Source: Flavobacteriales bacterium (GTDB lineage Bacteria > Bacteroidota > Bacteroidia > NS11-12g > UBA955). From it: DNA of 35,176 nucleotides. Below are positions 23,875 through 31,389 of the stretch, one piece after another. The notes under the pieces were generated by a model. The model saw nothing but the letters and a program-made list of their open reading frames with translations. It searched no databases and was not told where the DNA came from. Each line of letters begins with the position of its first letter. Positions within the stretch are counted from its first letter, which is position 1. The translations under genes and the position numbers were made by a program. Location: positions 1 to 35,176 of the forward strand of contig CANHRE010000025.1 in assembly GCA_947463095.1 (NCBI GenBank). The letters are read 5' to 3'.

Positions 23875-25284
23875 TCAGAATCGGAAATAAAGGAAGGGGT
23901 TATAGCTTTTCCCCACCAGCATGGCGGTGCTGCCCAGCAGCAATAGGATGTTCACAAAGGTGAGTATCAGTTGTCCTCCGCTCAGGGAGCTCTGTTCCAA
24001 ACGTTGGTACAGTTTCTTGTATGCCAGAAGGTAAATCGGGGTGCACAGCAGCAGAGCTAACATCAGCCAGAACATGTTTTCCTTGAGGGTCAAGGCGATA
24101 TCAAGGTTCCAGCCCTGATTGTTGGTGGCGCCAAACAGGATGCTCATGAAGGTTCCAAGACGCTGCAGGTCGGCGAAATAAAAGAGCGCCCAGCCCATCA
24201 CTACCGCAAAAAGCAGGTACAGATGCGCTACTGCCCTAGGCAAAGCTTCCAGTATCTTCTTGAGAAACAGCCGCTCTAAGGCAATCAACACCCCAAAATA
24301 CAAACCCCAGAGGATGAAATTCCAGCTGGCACCATGCCAAAAGCCGGTGAGGAACCATACGATAAACAAGTTGCGGTAGGGTTTGTGCATCTTGCCGCCC
24401 AGGGGTATGTAAACATAATCCCTGAAGAAGGTGCCCAGCGAAATATGCCAGCGCCTCCAGAATTCTGTACTGCTTTTGGCGATATAGGGGTAGTCGAAGT
24501 TTTCGTGGTAGTGGAAGCCAAACATTCGACCCATGCCGATGGCCATGTCGGAATAGCCGCTGAAGTCAAAGTAAATCTGCAGGGTGAACATCAACAGTCC
24601 GAACCAGCCTCCGGCTACACTCAGGTTGCTGAGGTCGCTGTCCAGGTATTTCACCACAAGCTCTCCTGCAACATTGGCAATACAGACCTTCTTAAACAAG
24701 CCTATACAAAAGCGATGTACGCCTCCGGCAATGTCGGCAAGGTTGAATTTGCGGTTGTCTATTTCGTCGGCAATGTGCACATAGCGTACAATTGGGCCGG
24801 CAACCAACTGGTGGAACAGACTTACAAAAAGCAGAAAGTTCAGGTAGTTCCGCTGAGCGGGAACTTCGTTGCGGTAAACGTCCAGCACATAGGAAATGGT
24901 TTGAAATGTATAGAAGGAAATACCGATGGGCAGGGCAAACTCCGGGATGCTGAAATGAGTGCCCAGCAAAAGATTTACATTCTCGTAGATAAAACCGCTG
25001 TACTTGAACAGGAATAGGAGGCCCAGGTTCAGCGCCACTGACAGCCACAGTCCTACCTTGGCCCATACAGTATTCCGGTATTTCTCAATCAGCATGGCAT
25101 TAGCATAATCCAGACTGGCAGAGAAGATGAGCAGCGTTACCCAGATGGGTTCACCCCAGGCATAAAATACCAGTGAATAAAGGGTGAGCAATGCGTTCCT
25201 GTAGGTTCGGTTGTTCCATGCATAATAAAGCAAAATGCAGGAGGGCAGAAACAGATACAGGAATATCAGGCTTGAGAAAACCAT
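23875..25284 (-). CDS. MBOAT-family (AlgI/DltB-like) membrane acyltransferase
   Basis: 469 residues with about ten membrane segments. Key motifs: FHQLVAGPIVRY (about 157-168), FDFSGYSDMAIGMGRMFGF (239-257), FWRRWHISLGTFFRDYVYIPLGG (275-297) and the catalytic-His segment TGFWHGASWNFILWG (H317). MBOAT proteins of this subtype hand acetyl groups from cytoplasmic acetyl-CoA to exported partner enzymes such as the DHHW protein encoded next. The start lies 45 bases after the gatB stop, same strand, so gatB readthrough could feed the cassette; no separate promoter was found. Confidence 0.93.
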   Translation of the reverse strand: MVFSSLIFLYLFLPSCILLYYAWNNRTYRNALLTLYSLVFYAWGEPIWVTLLIFSASLDYANAMLIEKYRNTVWAKVGLWLSVALNLGLLFLFKYSGFIYENVNLLLGTHFSIPEFALPIGISFYTFQTISYVLDVYRNEVPAQRNYLNFLLFVSLFHQLVAGPIVRYVHIADEIDNRKFNLADIAGGVHRFCIGLFKKVCIANVAGELVVKYLDSDLSNLSVAGGWFGLLMFTLQIYFDFSGYSDMAIGMGRMFGFHYHENFDYPYIAKSSTEFWRRWHISLGTFFRDYVYIPLGGKMHKPYRNLFIVWFLTGFWHGASWNFILWGLYFGVLIALERLFLKKILEALPRAVAHLYLLFAVVMGWALFYFADLQRLGTFMSILFGATNNQGWNLDIALTLKENMFWLMLALLLCTPIYLLAYKKLYQRLEQSSLSGGQLILTFVNILLLLGSTAMLVGKSYNPFLYFRF

Positions 25285-25329
25285 ATACGTTGGGGCTGTT
25301 CCGGTTTAGTTGTGAACGATGAGGCCTTA

Positions 25330-26775
25330 TTAAGCACCGAGTTTCTTCAGCAATACTTCATTGACCTTTCTGGGGTCGGCTTTGCCTTTGCTGCGTTTCA
25401 TGGTTTCACCCACAAACAAACCAAGCAGTCCAGTCTTCCCCTGGCGGTATTCTTCCACCTTCTGGGGAAGGGAAGCCAGCACCTCGTCGGCTATGGATTC
25501 TATCAGGTCGGCATCGCCGGTTTGCAGCAAATTCAGTGATTCTGCCAGCTCCAGCGGCGATTTGCCATCGTGGCTGATCATGGCAGGGAAGAGCTTTTGG
25601 GCGGCAGCACTGTTGCTCACTTGTCCTGAATCGATGAGCGCAATCAGGTCGGCAATACGCTTGCCGCTGAGCGGGAAATCGTCTATGCCCACAGCGTGTT
25701 CATTTAAATAGCCGCGGATGTGCACGGTTACCCAATTGGCGGCCGATTTGTAGTTGGCGGTATGTTTCACCACCTCCAGGAAATAGGCTGCGGTGGCTTT
25801 GTCGTCGGTGAGCACTCCTGCATCGTATTCACTAAGGCCCAATTCGGCGGTGAACCTGTTGAACAGTGTTTCGGGCAATTCGGGCATCAGCTTATGCACC
25901 GCTGCGATATACTGGTCGCTCAGGATAAGCGGCGGCAGGTCCGGTTCGGGAAAATAGCGGTAATCGTTCACCATTTCCTTGCTGCGCATAGAAAAGGTGG
26001 TGCCGTTCAGGGCATTGAAGCCACGGGTTTCTCCTGCTACGGCGCCACCTGCGTCCAGGATGCCTCGCTGCCTTTCAATTTCATGGTCAATGGCCCGTCG
26101 CACGTTTGAAATGGAGTTCATGTTCTTTACTTCCACCTTGGTGCCAAAGGTGCTGGTGCCAATAGGACGAATAGATACGTTGGCGTCGCAGCGCAGGCTG
26201 CCTTCTTCCATGTTGCCGTCGCAGATATCCAGGTAGCGCACGAGTCTGCGTATTTCGGTAACAAAGGCATAGGCCTCCTCGCCGGTGCGGATATCCGGGG
26301 CCGTAACCACTTCAATCAGCGGCGTGCCGGCTCGGTTATAGTCGATGAGGCTGTCGCGCGGGTCCTGGTCGTGCATGCTCTTACCGGTGTCTTCTTCCAT
26401 GTGGATGCGGATGAGCTGAACCGTTTTCCTGCTGCCGTCCTTTAGGCGAATGTTCACGCCCCCGCCTTCGCAAATCGGGGTGTTGAACTGTGTAATCTGA
26501 TAGCCTTTGGGCAAGTCGGCATAGAAATAGTTCTTGCGGGAATAATGATTTTCCTTGGTGATGTTACAGCCCAGGGCCAAGCCCATTTTCAGGGCATAAT
26601 CAACAGCGCTGCGGTTGTGGCGGGGCAATGTGCCGGGGTGTCCCAGACTGATGGGACTTACCTGGGTATTGGGAAGCGCCCCGTATGCGGTGCTATCTGC
26701 ACAAAATGCCTTACTTTGGGTAATTAGCTGTACATGTATTTCCAGGCCAATCACTGCCTCATATGCTACGCTCAT
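25330..26775 (-). CDS. gatB: Aspartyl/glutamyl-tRNA(Asn/Gln) amidotransferase subunit B
   Basis: 481 residues from ATG 26775 (a TTG three codons upstream is inside the -7 box, so it is not used). GatB activates and amidates Glu-tRNA(Gln) or Asp-tRNA(Asn) with GatA and GatC. Motifs: YEAVIGLEIHVQL at the N-terminus, HPGTLP, RKNYFYADLPKGYQITQ, IHMEEDTGKS, DYNRAGTPLIEVVTAPD, GSLRCDANVSI, FRYFPEPDLPP type segment (NDYRYFPEPDLPP), and the C-terminal YqeY-like tail. gatA and gatC are not in the window. Divergent from the first RNase P RNA gene. Confidence 0.98.
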   Translation of the reverse strand: MSVAYEAVIGLEIHVQLITQSKAFCADSTAYGALPNTQVSPISLGHPGTLPRHNRSAVDYALKMGLALGCNITKENHYSRKNYFYADLPKGYQITQFNTPICEGGGVNIRLKDGSRKTVQLIRIHMEEDTGKSMHDQDPRDSLIDYNRAGTPLIEVVTAPDIRTGEEAYAFVTEIRRLVRYLDICDGNMEEGSLRCDANVSIRPIGTSTFGTKVEVKNMNSISNVRRAIDHEIERQRGILDAGGAVAGETRGFNALNGTTFSMRSKEMVNDYRYFPEPDLPPLILSDQYIAAVHKLMPELPETLFNRFTAELGLSEYDAGVLTDDKATAAYFLEVVKHTANYKSAANWVTVHIRGYLNEHAVGIDDFPLSGKRIADLIALIDSGQVSNSAAAQKLFPAMISHDGKSPLELAESLNLLQTGDADLIESIADEVLASLPQKVEEYRQGKTGLLGLFVGETMKRSKGKADPRKVNEVLLKKLGA

Positions 26776-26781
26776 GAAATG

Positions 26782-26789
26782 CAAATATA
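26782..26789 (-). promoter_or_regulatory. -7 box TATATTTG for gatB
   Basis: Exact TAnnTTTG on the minus strand, ending 6 bases before ATG 26775; predicts a leader of about 3 nt. Confidence 0.55.
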
Positions 26790-26810
26790 TAATGATGTAT
26801 CCGGCTGCGC

Positions 26811-26838
26811 TTGCTCGAGTTTACGGGTATTATCTTCG
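26811..26838 (+). promoter_or_regulatory. Promoter of upstream RNase P RNA copy
   Basis: TTG (26811-26813), 17 bases, TATCTTCG (26831-26838). The last base lies 6 bases before helix P1 (26845). Similarity between the two rnpB copies begins at this box. Confidence 0.55.
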
Positions 26839-26841
26839 AAA

Positions 26842-27242
26842 CAAGGCAGCCCGATCTGTCGCTTTGCAACCTCGGTTGCAGGGAGGAAAGTCCGGGCAAC
26901 ACAGAGTATCCCGCCCCGCGCAAGCGGGGGCACAGGTTGGCCCAAGCTGCCTGTGATGGAAAGTGCCACAGAGAATAAACCGCCGTGTTGCTTTAGGGCA
27001 GCATGGTAAGGGTGAAAACGCGAGGTAAGGGCTCACGCGCCTGTTCGGCAACGACAGGTTGGGTAAACCCCGGGAGTTGAAAGGCCAATATTACCCCTCA
27101 CTGAGGGTTACTCGCCCGAGTAGTTCCGGCGCAAGCCAGGATGATGGAGGGTAGGCCACATGTCCATGCCCTTCGGGGCGGGTCAGATGAATGACAGATG
27201 CGTCTTAGGGCGTAACATCATCCGGCTTACAGGGCTGCCTTT
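26842..27242 (+). ncRNA. rnpB: RNase P RNA paralogue, upstream copy with altered core block
   Basis: Class A RNase P RNA. Conserved region I GGGAGGAAAGTCCGGGC (about 26881-26897), CACAGAGAATAAACCGCC (26967-26984), GGTAAGGGTGAAAACG, GAGGTAAGGGCTCAC, GGGTAAACCCCGG, AGATGAATGAC, CCGGCTTA. P1 GGCAGCCC (26845-26852) pairs with GGGCTGCC (27232-27239), followed by eight T (27240-27247) as terminator. P2 (26854-26860 with 27193-27199), the 26985-26991/26998-27004 stem and the 27199-27204/27208-27214 stem all close. But the near-invariant ACAGAA before CCGGCTTA reads ACATCA (27215-27220). Likely folded and transcribed; catalytic activity is doubtful. Confidence 0.93.
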
Positions 27243-27284
27243 TTTTTGGTTTTCAGGGAGCTCAAAGTTCCCGCAGTTGCATAC

Positions 27285-27320
27285 ACAAGTCCGTCCTTCA
27301 GATCGGGCTTGTATATTTTT
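27285..27320 (+). terminator. Hairpin with T-run in the spacer between the rnpB copies
   Basis: ACAAGTCCG (27285-27293) pairs with CGGGCTTGT (27304-27312), 9 bp with one T-G pair, and TATTTTT follows within 8 bases. The 210-base spacer 27248-27457 holds no convincing gene; this hairpin could be a second terminator for copy one or the end of a small RNA. Confidence 0.4.
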
Positions 27321-27451
27321 AGACCCCATGTCTCTTTTGTTTGAACGCTTACCGGCATCGTTCTGGTACAATTGATGGTCCGGTGGTGATGCCGATGAAA
27401 TGTAATTGCGAAATGATGAATCTGGCCGCGGCTGGTACCATGCGGTGGCAG

Positions 27452-27459
27452 TATCTTTG
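27452..27459 (+). promoter_or_regulatory. -7 box TATCTTTG of downstream RNase P RNA copy
   Basis: Exact TAnnTTTG, 6 bases before helix P1 (27466). No TTG at the usual -33 distance. Confidence 0.6.
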
Positions 27460-27462
27460 AAA

Positions 27463-27868
27463 CCAGGCAGCCCTATCTGTCGCTCTGCAATCTCGGTTGC
27501 AGGGAGGAAAGTCCGGGCAACACAGAGTATCCCGCCCCGTGAAAGCGGGGGCGCAGGTTGGCCCAAGCCGCCTGTGACGGAAAGTGCCACAGAAAACAAA
27601 CCGCCGTGTTGCTTTAGGGCATTGCGGTAAGGGTGAAAACGCGAGGTAAGGGCTCACGCGCCTGTTCGGTAACGACAGGATGGGTAAACCCCGGGAGTTG
27701 AAAGGCCAAATATACCCCTCACTGAGGGTTACTCGCCCGAGTAATTCCGGCGCAAACCGGGATGATGGAGGGGAGGGTAGGCCGAACGTCCACGTCCTTC
27801 GGGGCGGGCTAGATAAATGACGGATGCGCCTTAGGGTGTAACAGAATCCGGCTTACAGGGCTGCCTTT
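27463..27868 (+). ncRNA. rnpB: RNase P RNA, downstream copy with consensus core
   Basis: Class A RNase P RNA, the ribozyme that trims tRNA 5' ends together with RnpA. Conserved region I at 27502-27518, CACAGAAAACAAACCGCC, GGTAAGGGTGAAAACG, GGGTAAACCCCGG, AGATAAATGAC and the intact ACAGAA-TCCGGCTTA (27841-27855). P1 GGCAGCCC (27466-27473) pairs with GGGCTGCC (27858-27865), then eight T (27866-27873). About 91% identical to the upstream copy, with a 5-nt insertion (GGAGG-type) near 27770. Its consensus core makes it the likely functional gene. Confidence 0.97.
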
Positions 27869-27894
27869 TTTTTAAAACTATCAGGGCTATCATT

Positions 27895-27902
27895 TAGATT
27901 CG
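27895..27902 (+). promoter_or_regulatory. Variant -7 box TAGATTCG
   Basis: TAnnTTCG variant ending 7 bases before ATG 27910; predicts a leader of about 4 nt for the adenylate cyclase gene. Confidence 0.35.
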
Positions 27903-27909
27903 TAAACCT

Positions 27910-29385
27910 ATGATTCGCCCTGTCTTTTTGCTGCTGTTTGTGTTGCTAAACGCTGCTGTGCTTCATTCTGAAGATAGTTATCAGGACGACGACATTAGGA
28001 AGAAGTTGACCCTTTGCCGCGACGATTCCTGCAGGGCCGACGTTCATCTTGATGCCGCATCCCATTTCTACAAAGCGCAAAATCAGAATCTGGACAAAGC
28101 GCTGCAATATGCTCAGGAAGGTACGCGGATTGCAGAGGCCGCCAAATACCGCAACGGGATGGCCATGGGTTATGCGCTGATGGCGAAAATCTACAAGGCG
28201 AAAAAGGATGTACCCAATTATCTGCGATACGGACGCCGGGCATTGCAATACGGAATTACCACTGAGGCAGATCGGCAGCCCAGAAAACCGCTTTCCGAAT
28301 CAGGTTCAACGGCAGGCAAGTCAACAACAGCGCCAGACGGTCGCCGGCTGGATGACCTGGAGCAACGCAATCAGCTGACGCAGGCAGAACTGGCCAGGCA
28401 ACGGGCTGCTATGGAGGCGCAGCAACAGAATCAGGAACTGTTGAGGAAGGAACTCGAAGAGCTTAGTTCGGGAAAGTTGCAGTCGGAGCTAGCCCTGCTG
28501 GCCAAGGACAGCCTGCTGTCTCTGAAAGATACGGAGTTGTTGCTGGCAGTTCTGCAGGCACAGACCCAGGCCGCCGAACTCAGGGCACTTGCCAAGGATA
28601 ATGAACTTAAAGAGCTTACGCTGAAGCGGCAGAAGGAGGAGTCCCGGTTATACAGCATCATTTCGGTGTTGGGTTTAGGTATCTCCTGCATACTGTTGAT
28701 TATGTATTTCAATTACCGCAAGCACGCTAAAAAACTAGCCCGGGAGAAGGAACGCTCCGATCTGTTGCTGCTCAACATTCTGCCAAATGAGGTAGCTAAT
28801 GAATTAAAAAATACCGGCAAGGCTCGCGCCCGCAGATATGACAATGTGTCGGTCATGTTCACCGACTTCAGGAACTTTAGCGTCATCAGCAAGAGTATGT
28901 CGCCGGAGGATCTGGTTAAAGAAATAGACCATTGTTTCTCTGAATTTGACAACATCATCAGCCGCCACGGGCTTGAAAAGATCAAGACCATCGGCGACGC
29001 GTATATGTGCGCAGGAGGACTTCCACAAGAGTCAGAAGACCATGCACTGCGCATTGTGGAAGCGGCTCTGGATATCCAGGATTTCGTAGCTAAGCATGCG
29101 CAGGAAAGTAAAGCGCTCGGCCTTCCATCATTTGATATCCGAATAGGAGTGCATTCAGGTCCGGTGGTGGCTGGCATCGTTGGCAGCAAGAAGTTTGCCT
29201 ATGATATTTGGGGCGATACCGTGAATACCGCCTCCAGAATGGAGAGCAGTGGTGTGCCTGGAAAAGTGAATATTTCGGAGTACACTGTTCAGTTGCTGAA
29301 TGACAAATACCGCCTGGAAAGTCGGGGTAAAATACCGGTGAAAAACCTCGGTGAAATGGAGCAGTATTTTGTGATTCGACGGTAA
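27910..29385 (+). CDS. Membrane adenylate cyclase with TPR-like sensor region
   Basis: 491 residues: signal peptide or first helix (1-20), TPR-like helices (about 45-115), long coiled coil (145-245), one membrane helix (249-267), short linker, and a class III cyclase domain (about 285-490). Metal-binding D319 (FTDF) and D363 (GDAY), adenine-specifying K359 and D432 (AYDIWGD), N439 and R443 are all present, so it should make cAMP from ATP as a homodimer; a guanylate cyclase would have Glu and Cys at the specificity sites. The periplasmic half presumably senses something unknown. It starts 36 bases after the second rnpB T-run. Confidence 0.93.
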   Translation: MIRPVFLLLFVLLNAAVLHSEDSYQDDDIRKKLTLCRDDSCRADVHLDAASHFYKAQNQNLDKALQYAQEGTRIAEAAKYRNGMAMGYALMAKIYKAKKDVPNYLRYGRRALQYGITTEADRQPRKPLSESGSTAGKSTTAPDGRRLDDLEQRNQLTQAELARQRAAMEAQQQNQELLRKELEELSSGKLQSELALLAKDSLLSLKDTELLLAVLQAQTQAAELRALAKDNELKELTLKRQKEESRLYSIISVLGLGISCILLIMYFNYRKHAKKLAREKERSDLLLLNILPNEVANELKNTGKARARRYDNVSVMFTDFRNFSVISKSMSPEDLVKEIDHCFSEFDNIISRHGLEKIKTIGDAYMCAGGLPQESEDHALRIVEAALDIQDFVAKHAQESKALGLPSFDIRIGVHSGPVVAGIVGSKKFAYDIWGDTVNTASRMESSGVPGKVNISEYTVQLLNDKYRLESRGKIPVKNLGEMEQYFVIRR

Positions 29386-29431
29386 ACATTGATTTTAAAC
29401 CCAGCCTCAGTTCACTGTGACATAAAGCAAC

Positions 29432-29460
29432 AAAAAAGCCCCTGAAAAAGGGGCTTTTTT
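29432..29460. terminator. Bidirectional terminator between cyclase gene and sahH
   Basis: A-run plus GCCCC (29432-29442) pairs with GGGGC plus T-run (29450-29460); loop of 7 nt. Works on both strands for the convergent genes. Confidence 0.92.
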
Positions 29461-29478
29461 GTTAGAAGTTGAAGATGC

Positions 29479-30792
29479 TTAATAGCGGTAATGCTCAGGC
29501 TTATAAGGGCCTTCCATTGGAACGCCGATATAATCTGCCTGCTCATTGCGCAATACCGTAAGCTCCGCGCCGATATGTTCAAGGTGCAACCTGGCAACCA
29601 ACTCGTCGAGGTGCTTTGGCAACACATACACCTGATTCTCGTATTTGCCGTGGTTGCTCCACAGTTCCATCTGAGCCAGGGTTTGGTTGGTGAAGGAGTT
29701 TGACATCACAAAGGATGGGTGACCCATGGCGCAGCCCAAGTTTACCAGACGGCCTTCAGCCAATACGATAATTTCCTTACCGTCAATTTCATAAACATCA
29801 ACCTGAGGCTTGATGGTGTATTTGCTGCTTCCGTAGTTGTCGTTCAACCAGGCAATGTCGATTTCATTGTCAAAGTGTCCGATGTTGCATACGATGGCTT
29901 TGTCACGCATGTTCTTGAAGTGCTCACCGCGCACAATTCCGCAGTTTCCTGTGGCCGTAACTACGATGTTGGCTTCCGCCAGCGCATATTCAAGTGTTTT
30001 TACTTCGTAGCCGTCCATGGCAGCCTGTAAGGCACAAATGGGGTCTACCTCTGTAACAATCACACGAGTACCGGCTCCGCGCAGAGAGTCGGCGCTGCCT
30101 TTACCTACATCACCATAACCGCAAACCACCGCCACTTTACCGGCAAGCATTACGTCGGTAGCGCGACGGATCGCATCTACCAGGCTCTCGCGACAGCCAT
30201 ATTTGTTGTCGAATTTGCTCTTGGTTACACTGTCATTCACGTTGATGGCAGGCATAGGAAGGGTTCCCGCCTTCTGGCGATCGTACAAACGCTTCACACC
30301 GGTGGTGGTTTCTTCGGAAATGCCCTTGATGTGCTGAGCCAGATCGGTGTATTTATCCAGAACGATGTTGGTGAGGTCACCGCCATCATCTAAAATCATG
30401 TTCAGGGGTTTGGTCTGATCACCGAAGTACAATGTTTGCTCAATGCACCAGTCGTATTCTTCTTCGTTCATGCCTTTCCATGCGAACACAGGGATGCCGG
30501 CAGCAGCAATAGCAGCAGCGGCATGGTCCTGGGTAGAGAAGATGTTGCAGGAGCTCCAGCGAACTTCAGCACCCAAATCGGCAAGGGTTTCAATCAAAAC
30601 TGCAGTTTGGATGGTCATGTGAAGACAACCGGCAATCCTGGCACCCTTTAAGGGTTGTTCGGCCTTGTATTTGTTGCGAATAGCCATCAAACCGGGCATT
30701 TCTGCCTCGGCAAGACGAATTTCTTTTCTGCCCCACTCAGCAAGGGTAATGTCTTTTACTTTGTAAGGAAGTGACATAGTTTCAGTTGACAT
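29479..30792 (-). CDS. sahH: S-adenosylhomocysteine hydrolase
   Basis: 437 residues from ATG 30792; the frame is open 26 codons further but that stretch holds the promoter. SahH splits S-adenosylhomocysteine into adenosine and homocysteine, using NAD+, in the cytoplasm. Motifs: [55 protein letters not shown], the NAD-binding [46 protein letters not shown] and the C-terminal KPEHYRY that contributes to the NAD site. Divergent from the bacilliredoxin-like gene. Confidence 0.98.
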   Translation of the reverse strand: MSTETMSLPYKVKDITLAEWGRKEIRLAEAEMPGLMAIRNKYKAEQPLKGARIAGCLHMTIQTAVLIETLADLGAEVRWSSCNIFSTQDHAAAAIAAAGIPVFAWKGMNEEEYDWCIEQTLYFGDQTKPLNMILDDGGDLTNIVLDKYTDLAQHIKGISEETTTGVKRLYDRQKAGTLPMPAINVNDSVTKSKFDNKYGCRESLVDAIRRATDVMLAGKVAVVCGYGDVGKGSADSLRGAGTRVIVTEVDPICALQAAMDGYEVKTLEYALAEANIVVTATGNCGIVRGEHFKNMRDKAIVCNIGHFDNEIDIAWLNDNYGSSKYTIKPQVDVYEIDGKEIIVLAEGRLVNLGCAMGHPSFVMSNSFTNQTLAQMELWSNHGKYENQVYVLPKHLDELVARLHLEHIGAELTVLRNEQADYIGVPMEGPYKPEHYRY

Positions 30793-30807
30793 CTGTTTAA
30801 ATTTCTG

Positions 30808-30815
30808 CAAAAATA
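30808..30815 (-). promoter_or_regulatory. -7 box TATTTTTG for sahH
   Basis: Exact TAnnTTTG on the minus strand, 15 bases before ATG 30792, predicting an 11-12 nt leader and supporting that start over the longer frame. Confidence 0.6.
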
Positions 30816-30887
30816 GACGGAAATTCACATAGTTAAAAGCGGAACAGGCTTTGTCATGTATTTTGCACATTAATAAAACAACTAATT

Positions 30888-31304
30888 ATGCCCTATCCTG
30901 AAATGCTGGTTGCTCCCATGCGAGCAGAGTTGACCTCACAAGGTTTTGTAGAGCTGAAAACCCCGGAAGAGGTAGAAACAGCCCTGAATGAAAAGGAAGG
31001 CACTGCACTCGTGATGGTGAATTCCGTTTGCGGCTGTGCTGCCGGCAGCGCCCGTCCCGGTGTGCTGCGTTCCATCAGCGGGGCCATTAAGCCCGATCGT
31101 TTGCTGACCGTTTTTGCAGGCCAGGATCTGGAAGCCACGAACAAGGCCCGTGAATTCTTTGCCCCTTATCCGCCTTCCTCACCTGCTATCGCGCTGTTCC
31201 GAAATGGTGAACTGGTACACTTCGTAGAGCGTCATCTAATCGAAGGTCGCACCGCTGACATGATTGCCGAAAACCTGGAGCAGGCTTTTGAAACTTATTG
31301 CTGA
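30888..31304 (+). CDS. Bacilliredoxin BrxA/BrxB (YphP) family protein
   Basis: 138 residues. Thioredoxin-fold protein with the C48-G49-C50 motif in VNSVCGCAAGSARPG, the family signature; in Firmicutes these remove bacillithiol from mixed disulfides on proteins. Many Bacteroidota also carry bacillithiol synthesis genes, but none are in this window, so the thiol partner is not established. PPSSPAIALFRNGELVHFVERH follows with the cis-Pro loop. Cytoplasmic. Its start is 96 bases from the divergent sahH start; a homocysteine-to-cysteine thiol link between them is a guess. Confidence 0.93.
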   Translation: MPYPEMLVAPMRAELTSQGFVELKTPEEVETALNEKEGTALVMVNSVCGCAAGSARPGVLRSISGAIKPDRLLTVFAGQDLEATNKAREFFAPYPPSSPAIALFRNGELVHFVERHLIEGRTADMIAENLEQAFETYC

Positions 31305-31330
31305 TTCGCACATCCTTCTTATTCGGTATT

Positions 31331-31370
31331 AAAAGAAAAAACCCACCGTTGAGGTGGGTTTTTTCTTTTA
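31331..31370. terminator. Bidirectional terminator between bacilliredoxin gene and gldJ
   Basis: Perfect 17-bp stem (31331-31347 with 31353-31369), GTTGA loop; A-run and T-run at the stem base let it act on both strands. Confidence 0.95.
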
Positions 31371-31389
31371 GTCAGATTCTTAAAACCGA

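Noticed and set aside
24334-25017. 227-codon ORF on the plus strand
   Set aside because: Antisense to the well-supported MBOAT gene; no family features or signal, a frame shadow.
26734-27657. Several ORFs of 60-140 codons on both strands across the rnpB genes
   Set aside because: They follow the structured RNA sequence, and near-identical peptides appear in both copies because the RNAs are duplicated.
26842-27873. The duplicated RNA sequence as an insertion element or group II intron
   Set aside because: No target-site duplication or transposase or reverse transcriptase gene; conserved blocks identify RNase P RNA.
30793-30870. N-terminal extension of SahH to 30870
   Set aside because: The extension covers the exact -7 box and lacks similarity to the family; ATG 30792 gives the normal start.
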